From Amphibalanus amphitrite (taxonomy: Eukaryota; Arthropoda; Thecostraca; Balanomorpha; Balanidae), in contig NW_024881714.1 in NCBI RefSeq assembly GCF_019059575.1, forward strand, positions 186,001 to 250,000: a stretch of 64,000 nt of DNA. The letters run 5' to 3'. A model generated the notes under the pieces. The model worked only from the letters and a program-made list of their open reading frames with translations. It searched no databases and had not been told where the DNA came from. A program made the position numbers and the translations under genes. Below, in pieces: positions 56,245 through 64,000 of the stretch; position 1 is the first letter of the stretch; each line of letters begins with the position of its first letter.

Positions 56245-56612
56245 TTAGTGTGATCCATTCCATATATTCCCTCGGTGCATTCCTTTCCAATCAGTGATAT
56301 GATCGTGCCTTCGAGTGTAGCTGGTCACTCGGTTCTTAGCTTGACGTAGGCTGTAGATAGACCGCTTAGTTACTTAGTGACAGGTACACTTAAAAGTGCA
56401 CAGGGTAGACGGATTAGATGCTAGGGAATACCATAGCGTGTTATTCATAGACGGTCGTAGATGATTATCTTGTATCGTGTGCGGCAATAGCTAATATGGA
56501 ATATAAGTCGACCTACCTGATTCGCTCTTTTTATTTGGATGGTTGTTTGCAGATTTGGAAACAAGACATTCTGAATTCCGCGTTGCATCGATTGCCATAA
56601 GCTGGCTAGCCT

Positions 56613-57080
56613 CAGGGCTGCGGAGTGCGGAGTCGATGGATTTTAGGGTGACTCCGACTCCGACTTCAAAAATTAACCTCGACTCCGATTTTAATTCCGA
56701 CTCCGACTCTGGATGGTTCTATTAAAATCCATACCATGATATTGAAGCTCATAATGGAGATGTTTTATCTTGCCTGAAACGATCTGTTGTGCGCTCCAAG
56801 GCTTGACGCTGCAAATATGCATTACAAATAACATGCAGAATTAAAAAGCAGGTTCCGGGGCATTCTCCGTCTTCTGCTTCTTTCACGAACCAACAGCAAA
56901 TTGGCCTTTTTTCGACAAAATCTAATTTCGAGCGCAGTATCGTCAATAAAACAGGCGCAGTGCATGACGTTGAGCCATGCATTGTTAACTCCGACTCCTG
57001 AGTCGGAGTCGGTAAGCTTATGGCGACTTTGACTCCGATTCCGGGCAACACTGTCGATTCTGACCGACTCCGCAGCCCTA
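56613..57080. mobile_element. hAT-like MITE (CAGGGCTGCGGAGT ends)
   Basis: Inverted ends CAGGGCTGCGGAGT and ACTCCGCAGCCCTA, with internal CCGACTCCGACT repeats near both ends. The flanking 8-mers GCTAGCCT (56605-56612) and GCTGGCCT (57081-57088) match at 7 of 8 positions. Confidence 0.7.
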
Positions 57081-57088
57081 GCTGGCCT

Positions 57089-57659
57089 TATATTGAATGA
57101 GTATCAAATTCATCATCGCTTTGCATGACACCCTGAATTATCTCGATCTGCTGAACGATGCGCAGTACGCACAGTCCACAGCCTATCGTTCGTTGCGCGC
57201 GGATGGCCGGCGGCCATGACGTCACAGACGATTCTGGATTTTCCTACCGACAGACCGCATAGCGCTGGATAAGCCGGTCCACTTCCACTGGTGGATCCCC
57301 CGAGTTGAGGAATGTCGATCTCCTGTAAAAATAGTCAAACAGTACCCCCTGCAGGAGTGGCGTATTATCGTATTTTTTCTGGAATGGCCGAGTTCCAATT
57401 CCCCAGATTAGCTTGTAATCGTGCACAGAGTGCGCAGTGCCCATCACTCCGCAGTCGAGCACGCGGCGCCATACGGTGGCATTTGTCCAGAAATGTGACC
57501 ACTTGGTGCACTCTGCGGCCGGCCGGCAGACAGGCAGGGTCCGCGGGCGATCCTCGGCCCGTATTTGCGCGGTGGACACTGAGCAGTGAGCAGGGCCTGG
57601 CTGGTAGCGGCCGGTTTGCGTCACTTCCCGTCAGAGTTGGGGGCCTGTCGGTGGTGGTG
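57089..57659. other. Intergenic stretch, no gene recognised
   Basis: A minus-strand frame of 126 codons (57624-57244) is open, but I recognise no domain in it. It may include part of the promoter of the downstream protease gene. Confidence 0.4.
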
Positions 57660-57689
57660 GGGAGTTGGACGGTGCTCCGCTGAGGAAAG

Positions 57690-57810
57690 TCAGTCGTGCG
57701 AGAGAAGAGAACGCAAGGAGAGCAGTGAGTGGGTGAGAGGACGGAGACTTTGAGGAAGCTGGGATATCTTTGGAAGATTATCTTCGCCCCTCGGACACGG
57801 AACGGAATTG
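57690..57810 (+). promoter_or_regulatory. Candidate start region and untranslated first exon of the CBM39-protease gene
   Basis: TCAGTC at 57690-57695 fits an arthropod initiator. A purine-rich leader follows and ends at a strong donor, AATTG|GTAAGT (57811). The next acceptor before the start codon could be at 58290 or 58318. This is inference from motifs only. Confidence 0.3.
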
Positions 57811-58322
57811 GTAAGTAACAGTCGTGACGCTGGAGTGGCATGTGTAGTGGATTATGTGTGTAAGTTATGTCACCTCTGCAGTGTACCGTTATGGATACCA
57901 TTTATCGCTGCGAACGCATGATCAGAAGTGTTGAATTGGCCATTTTCCACTGTAACGCCCACTTTCTGCTTGTGGCTGGTGGGATACACATTATATAATT
58001 TAATAATAATAATAATTATTATTATTATAATTACACGACGCTACTTGGATTGTTACGCGTGTGTTTTCTTCCTACCGATTCCCAGCATGAACTGAGTATG
58101 CAACAATGTTTCCGTCGATGGAAACGGATTTTTTTTTTTTGCTCGACTTAACATCTGATCACCTATCACGTTTGATAATAAAGAAAGCTGAAAACTGTTG
58201 ACAGGCTGGCGACTCTGTAGAATACCGAAACGTGTACCTATTTTTAAGTTAGCTGCTCAATACTTCACCCGTTCCATCGGCGGCCTGCAGTTCACGCTGT
58301 CCGTGCCCGTTTCCCAGTCGGA

Positions 58323-61300
58323 ATGGATCACCAACTGGTGCTGGTGGTGCTGGTGACCACGCTCTGCCGAATCACCAATGCCTTCACCACTGCTGAAGTC
58401 CCCACGCCCAGGTTCACCTACGAGCCGGACACCATTCACGTTGAGATACCCAGTAAGGCGTGATGCATACACTTATTGTGCTGAGATGTCGGTTAGGTAG
58501 TAGGTATACCATTTACGTGCCTATTTGTGGCTGACGTTAAGCACTATGCACGGAAGTGCTCTGAGTGAATTTCAACCCCATTTATGAAGGCAATTGTCAT
58601 TTATTGGTTTTATCACGATTAATTCGACCTCAAGTTGTGCGTCGCATTTTGCTCGTCCAAAGATATTTTGCTCGTTTCCGTTCATTTTATCTGGCGGTAA
58701 CTGATAATTTATTGTTTCAGAGTTGCCGGGAATGTCGCTGGCAGCCATCCATCTGACGTTAAATGAGCCTGTGCACGGCACACAGCCGGGAAAAATCAAC
58801 AAGGACTTGGCTTTAGTGGGCGATACCTTCAAAACTACCGTCCAGTAAGTTTTCAGTGTCATATTCTCTGGGTTACACGAAAAGAAATATTTTGCGTGTT
58901 TGTTCTTATTTTTCTCATGTGTAATATTTTTACATTATCGCTTACCACGTGCTTAGTTCTAATGGCGTATTTATGACGATACCAGCCCTAACCGGTTCCA
59001 CCTGTGCCGTCCTGTGCTCCGGCAGCCTTCCGTGGCAGACCAATGACGTCATCTTCTACTGGGTATACGTCATCGTGGACGGCCTGGGCTACCAGCGGCT
59101 GGGGCAGCGACACGTGATCCGTGCCACTAACGCCGGCCCGCCGCCGCGTGGGCCCTTCCAGGTTCCGTCGCCTATGTTCCACCTGACGCCGCATGTCATC
59201 ACCGTCACTGTCCCCGGTGAGTGACGCGCTGACGTCACTGACGTCAGTGTATACCTGACGTGAGTGTACACCTGACGCCGAGCGTCATCGCTGTCGTAGT
59301 TCTTATTGAGTGATCCACGGGATGACAGCGTCCAATAATTGGTGTCAGTATCCACCGGATATCAGTTTCATATCTGACGCCGTTTCGTCCTCACCGTCAC
59401 TGTTCTAGGCGAGTGGTCCATGACTGATGTCAGTGTTCACCTGACATCACTCGTTGTCCGGTTGTCGCCCAATTGTCGTCCATACCACCACCGCTTCCTT
59501 CAGTCACTCCCAGCTTTCCGTCTGCGGCAGCTCTGCCCGGTATCTCGCTAGTCGCCATCCACCTCAGCCTCAACGAGCCGGTGCCGGGCACTCGGCCGGG
59601 CCGCTATAACCAGGACCTGGAGCGCAGCGGGGACGTCTTCACCACAATGGTGGTGGCCGACTGGAAGGCCGGGGACACCATCCACTACTGGCTCTATGTG
59701 GTCTACGAGGGCCTCGGCAGGCACCGGCTGGCGCAGCAGTTTGTCATTGATGCAGACGCTGCAGGTACGGCTGGGGCTAGGCGGCGAGCGCTGAACACGG
59801 GATTGTGAGGAGGGGTGGCGTATTCATGGATTTAGCTAAACAAAACCGCAAAAGCGGTTTCTTTGTAATAAGTTTGATTCATAATTTTACATGTTTCGGC
59901 TTATAATTTAGATAATTAGACATGTCGATTTGATTTGTCATGGTAACCATCTTTCATATGTCTTGCACGGTGCTACTGTAAACATTTACATCGTATCGAC
60001 CGTAGAACCGCACATCATGCCAGAAATACGTTCCTGTTATCGCTCTGGCCGTAAACAATACACCGTGTCTGCTGCATGCCTTGTACAGTGTTGTGATAGC
60101 ACAGAGTGCCCCTGTGCCTTTTTTCTTTCTGTATGCAGTCTGCCTAGTCCCCGAGTGCCTTTCTCTCGGTGTACAGTCTATAGAGTGCCCGAGCTCCGTT
60201 TTTTCTGTATACAGTCTGTAGTCCCCAAATGCCTTTCTGTATTCAATTTATAGTACCGGAGTGTCCCTTGCGCCGTATGCCGTTCCCCGAAACCCGTCCA
60301 TGTTTCTGCCCTTTCCCCTCGTGACGCCCTGTCTCCACGTTATCCCAGGCGGCACACCGAGTCGTCCCGGCGTGCCCGCGACCCCGCCGCCGGCCGTCTC
60401 CTCTCAGCTGCCGGAGCAGTGCGGCTCCAGGTTCTTTGATCAGTTCGGCGACTTTTCGCTGCGGGTCTCTGGCGGCACGCCGGTGTCTACCTTCGACTAC
60501 CCCTGGCAGGTAGGGGATGTCGACAGCATAGGAGGGTCACAGTGACGGGACTAGATTAACTAATTGTATTGTAGTGGTAACGGATCGAAGAGCGTTGTGA
60601 TGTGGTAACTGATGCGATGATAACATGGAAACTGGAGCCTGGGCGGGCAATGCAAATTGTAACAGCATGACTACGGCGACATGCGAATTTGGTTTAGCAG
60701 TTAGCTGCTGTGATAACTTGGCCTTTGGTGTCAATACACATCAAGCTTTAATAGAAATACAATAACATCCCGGTATTGCATTTGGCCAGTAGATGAATAC
60801 GATGTCGCTCTTCGACGTGGCAGTGCCAACCATGGGTACCAACTGCCAGCTAGACAAATTCGCCGATAAAAAACTGCAGTTAAATGCACGGTGTACGATG
60901 CCAATTTGCCGTAAACGCGGTCGGTACCGAACCAAAAGCATGTCTCGGAGCTTATCTCCTTTCTAAGCGTGTCTCGGTGCTCGATCTCTCAGGTACCCCG
61001 CAATGTGTCCCACAGGCGCAGATCCAAACGACGAGATCGACCCACGTGTGCGGTGGTATTATCATCAGCGATCGCCACATCCTGACGGCGGCACACTGCC
61101 TCAGCGGCCATCTCACCCGGGATCTGCAGGTTTGTCACCAAATCGCCGCAGGTGTGTCACCAAATCGGCAGGTCAAACACCAAATCAGTAGGTCGGGCAC
61201 TAAATCGGCAGAGTTGTAGTCAAAACGTCAGATTTGTCACTCACTAGATTTCCGGGTCTCGTGCTACTCACTAGCTCGTTGACTTTAATTCTGATTACGC

Positions 61301-64000
61301 TCTGGGGGTCTTCGAGCCACATAGATAGTCAAGGGAACCAATGCATATGTTTATGCATTTTGTGTTACATTATATCCACCAACTTCAGAAGCGATTTCAT
61401 ATATTTACATTTTATGGTCGATCGTACCGCGACTTGCATGTGTGCAATGACGATTAAAGCCGCCAGCTGTTCGAGGCTTGTCCCTTTATATCCCTTAGTT
61501 GCGCCATTTTGCTGGCCTGCCACGCACTATTTGGTCGTGATTGTTGTTCCTGCTAGCCGGACTGACGAGTTCTTCCTTTTTCCTCAGGTGGTGGTCGGGC
61601 AAAACGACCTGACCAAAAAGGACGAGGAGGAAGAGGTGTTCGCCGTCAAGCAATCCTTTTCTCACGTCGGCTTCGGGGAAGGTAGGCTATAATGTAAAAT
61701 CACCTGGCTTCCGTTACGATGCTGAGTAGAAAGTTGTTTATAAGGATGTTCGCAACGTATAAGAATAAAACTGTAAATCAAAACAGCCTAACCTGTAATT
61801 TTTAGGCATCTGTGCGCCAAAAACTTCCGCGCTCCGCAATGCGGGTGCCCTAAATGCCGAACCATTCATCATCACTTTGTGAACACCCGATTTCCTCCTG
61901 ATCAGTTGATCGGTCTTGTGCAGCTCTCTGGTCATGCTCCCCCCTGTGCTACTGTCTGCAGAGGGCGCCGGTCGCTACTCAAACGACATCGCCGTGCTGC
62001 TACTCCGCACGGGCCGGCGCGGCCCCATCGTGTTCGGTGACCACGTGCGACCGGCCTGTCTGCCGCCTCCGAACGACATCAGTGCCGAGTTCACTGCCTG
62101 TCTCGTGTCCGGATGGGGTGAGCTTAAAGCTGTAGGGGGGTGGGGTGTGGAGAGCTGTATGGGGTGGGTGAGCTGAGAGCTGTAGGGGGTGGGTGAGCTG
62201 AGAGCTGTAGGAGGTGGGTGAGCTTAGAGCTGTAGGGGGGTGGGTGAGCTGAGAGCTGTACATAGGGGGTGGGGTGAGCTAAGAGCTATAGCAGAGTGAT
62301 TGGTGGGATGGGCGTTGAGTTATAGGGGAGCAGAGCCAGAGGCCGGTGGGGTGAGCATAGAGCTGGTGAAGCAGAGGGCTGGGGTATACCGTGGGATGGA
62401 CAGTGATGTGAAAGGGCGTACTTTAGCAGTAGCTGTAAGTTGTAACCCTGGAGGATCAAATCATTTTGGATTTTGAACGGCAGCTATAATAATAAATTAA
62501 CGTGAACTACATTGAATAGCTGATTAAAATTATAATTTTGAGTGTGAAATAGTATTTTATTCAAAATTGGGTACTCTTTTGTGGTTGCTGGGGGTAAGTA
62601 TACATTTTATCGCTATAATTGAGTGTCTTGTAAATTAAAGTAGAATTTCCGCGGTTCTCCGCTATTTTTCCCGTCATCTCCATAGAGATGTCACCTCACC
62701 CTTGACGCCGCCCTGTCGGCAGGCGCCACCGACACTGAGCGTCGTCCGAACGTGCTGCACGGCACGGAGGTACCGTACGTCTCCTCCGACTTTTGTTCGT
62801 CGCCGGAGGTGTGGGGCGCCCTGTTCAACGGCACTGGCCAGCTGTGCGCCGGTGACACGGCCGGCGGACGGGACTCGTGCGGCGGCGACTCGGGCGGTCC
62901 GCTCGCCTGCCGGGACGCCAGTGGTGAGTGGGGACACCAGTGCTGGAATGGCAGGGACGCCAGTGGTGGGTGGGGGACACCAGGGCTGGAATGGCAGGGA
63001 CGCCAGTGGTGAGTGGGGACACCAGTGCTGGAATGGCAGGGACGCCACTGGTGAGTGGGGGGACACCAGGGCTGGAATGACCGAGACGCCAATGGTGGGT
63101 GAGGGACACCAGGGCTGGAATGGCAGGGACGCCAGTAGTGAGTGGGGGATTCCAGGGCTGGAATGGCACTGGCAGGGACGCCAGTGGTGAGTGGGGACAC
63201 CAGGGCTGGAATGGCAGGGACGCCGACGGCTTTTAAATGAATGCAACGCGTCCCCGAGCGCTGTTACACATGTTTAAGCCGGTAATTGATTTATGTCGAC
63301 GTTTTAGCCATCCGAGGTCTCCCATCCTCCATGCTGTCTGATGTCTGCTGTGTTCTTGCCGTCTAACTGTACTATTTTATAAGTTCCGGCATACAAGTCA
63401 CATGAGCTGCTCCACGCGCTCGTGACTGAGGTCTCCTGCGTCTTTTAATCTCCCCAGTCTCAGCCAACCTGAGACACAATAGCCCATGCGGCCTGGCCAT
63501 TGCCAGCCTGACGGTATCACATCACCCGTCTTTCAGGCCGTTCTGGCGCGTAGGATAGTCCCTGGGGCTCAGATACTGTCCCCGGTCGCCTATCTGACCT
63601 CTCCTGGGGCCCAGATGTTCGATGTATGTTTCCTGTCTGACCTATCCTATCTTTCAAGCCAGTGCAGTGGCTGGGAGGCTGACATCGTCTCCTGGGGACC
63701 AGATGTTCGGTTTACGTCTCTCCTCTCCTGTCACTCCTTTTTGGCGTCTCCTGACATATCCATTGTTCCAGGCCGGTGGCTGGCGGCCGGTATCGTCTCC
63801 TTTATCTCCTGTTGTGTCTCCTTTCTGGCGTCTCCTGACATCTCCATTTTTCCAGGCCGGTGGCTGGCGGCCGGTATCGTCTCCTGTTGTGTCTCCTTTC
63901 TAGCGTCTCCTGACGTCTCCACTGTTCCAGGCCGGTGGCTGGCGGCCGGTATCGTCTCCTGGGGCTCCGACGACTGCGGTCAAACGGTCCGGGTTGGCGT
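58323..64000 (+). CDS. Secreted double-CBM39 trypsin-like serine protease (beta-glucan sensor-protease fusion), 3'-partial
   Basis: Exons 58323-58452, 58721-58844, 59026-59216, 59531-59764 (or from 59504), 60349-60509, 61016-61129, 61588-61681, 61962-62117, 62723-62923 and 63931 to the edge; phases agree throughout, about 491 residues so far. Order: signal peptide 1-20; CBM39 one, about 30-117 (PGMSLAAIHLTLNEPVHG, VIFYWVYVIVDGLGY); CBM39 two, about 132-226 (PGISLVAIHLSLNEPVPG, TIHYWLYVVYEGLGR); Pro-rich linker; then an S1 protease with Arg264 before VSGG as activation site, His307 (LTAAHC), Asp358 (NDIAVL) and Ser458 (GGDSGGP). Asp452 (DSC) predicts trypsin-like specificity. Cys250 probably tethers the N-part after cleavage. 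CBM39 binds beta-1,3-glucan in insect GNBP/beta-GRP, where it is followed by a GH16-like domain; none is seen here. Inferred role: initiating protease of an immune cascade triggered by fungal glucan. Confidence 0.87.
59220..59500. repeat. CACCTGACGTCAGTGT-type short repeats in the CBM39 intron
   Basis: After the donor at 59217, degenerate copies of CACCTGACRYC..CATCRCTGTC (which resembles the preceding exon end, CACCGTCACTGTCCCCG) recur through the intron at about 59240-59470. Confidence 0.45.
59765..60348. other. Intron with CTGTATACAGTCTATAG-like repeats
   Basis: The 3' half (60110-60260) has several loose copies of GAGTGCC..TTTCTGTATACAGTCT. No coding signal recognised. Confidence 0.45.
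61120..61215. repeat. 20-bp tandem repeat that copies a splice donor
   Basis: About five units of GCAGGTTTGTCACCAAATCG begin exactly at the exon end CTGCAG|GTTTGT (donor at 61130), so copies of the donor dinucleotide recur downstream. Confidence 0.75.
62112..62285. repeat. Tandem repeat that copies the donor of the 61962-62117 exon
   Basis: Units of about 25-31 bp, GGGTGAGCTGAGAGCTGTAGG, begin at the exon end GGATGGG|GTGAGC. At least five further GGTGAGCT-type donors follow. Confidence 0.75.
62286..62722. other. Remainder of the protease intron, no feature recognised
   Basis: AT-rich after 62440, ending in the acceptor CGGCAG|GC at 62722. Confidence 0.5.
62912..63230. repeat. Roughly 45-bp minisatellite copying the exon end and donor
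   Basis: Seven to eight units containing GGGACGCCAGTGGTGAGTGG start at the last 12 bases of the exon ending at 62923. Each unit also has GGAATGGCAG before GGACGCCAGTG, so it looks like a potential 11-nt micro-exon with acceptor and donor. Confidence 0.8.
63649..63960. repeat. Tandem copies of a splice acceptor and exon start
   Basis: Copies of TTCCAGGCCGGTGGCTGGCG followed by GCCGGTATCGTCTCC occur near 63770 and 63853 before the genuine exon at 63931, with a more diverged copy near 63655. The unit is about 77-83 bp. Confidence 0.8.

Noticed and set aside
57244..57901. Minus-strand frames of 126 and 178 codons upstream of the protease gene
   Set aside because: No recognisable domain, and they overlap the likely leader exon of the protease gene. 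No splice-supported continuation was found.
62912..63230. CRISPR-like array
   Set aside because: The DNA is eukaryotic and the units have no unique spacers; it is a minisatellite derived from an exon-intron junction.
58323..64000. Ordinary GNBP/beta-GRP gene
   Set aside because: No GH16-like glucanase domain follows the CBM39 repeats. The reading frame passes by phase-consistent splices into a serine protease instead.

Overview
The window is animal nuclear DNA. Coding sequence is cut into short GC-rich exons with GT/AG introns, and about half of the window is transposable elements. Three things point to an arthropod: a (TTAGG)-type telomeric pentamer tract at 36031-36062, CBM39 beta-glucan-binding domains (the N-terminal domain of arthropod GNBP/beta-GRP proteins), and an intron-containing tRNA-Tyr. 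A crustacean such as a barnacle is my guess, with low confidence. All names are assigned by reading the sequence; no database was searched. || Layout. (1) 290-29858, plus strand: eleven exons of a nostrin orthologue (F-BAR, HR1-like coiled coil, SH3), lacking only its extreme N-terminus, which lies left of the window. Its 1.65 kb of coding sequence is spread over about 30 kb because the introns are packed with nested transposons. (2) 34699-31088, minus strand: a five-exon, 238-residue gene that I read as SPC25, a subunit of the kinetochore Ndc80 complex, with a tRNA-Tyr gene inside its last intron. NOSTRIN and SPC25 are also convergent neighbours in human, so this looks like ancient conserved microsynteny. 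(3) 46848-55411, plus strand: a complete 244-residue RMDN (regulator of microtubule dynamics, FAM82) gene. (4) 58323 to the right edge, plus strand: a secreted protein with a signal peptide, two CBM39 domains and a trypsin-like serine protease domain with His, Asp and Ser in place. This sensor-protease fusion is the most interesting gene here. Insects split these jobs between GNBP/beta-GRP and modular proteases at the top of the Toll and prophenoloxidase cascades. || Mobile DNA. There are two young Ty3/gypsy LTR retrotransposons: 22298-27555 (minus, 258-bp LTRs identical by eye) and 39227-45438 (plus, 979-bp LTRs with one difference seen). There are several TTAA-flanked non-autonomous families whose ends carry a G-run/C-run hairpin and whose bodies are full of AGGTCA/TGACCT hexamers. 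Also present are a second TTAA-flanked family (AGGGAC ends), two Harbinger-like elements with 3-bp TAA/TTA duplications, two hAT-like elements with 8-bp duplications, a 7-kb inverted-repeat element flanked by a 10-bp direct repeat, and a decayed element carrying a THAP-domain fragment. Many are nested three deep. || Other structure. Minisatellites repeatedly start at exon boundaries in the protease gene, so several of its splice junctions are tandemly copied. Two TTAA-flanked elements end 26-34 bp before nostrin splice acceptors, where their TTAA lies at branch-point distance. A 129-nt near-perfect hairpin lies beside the telomere-like tract.
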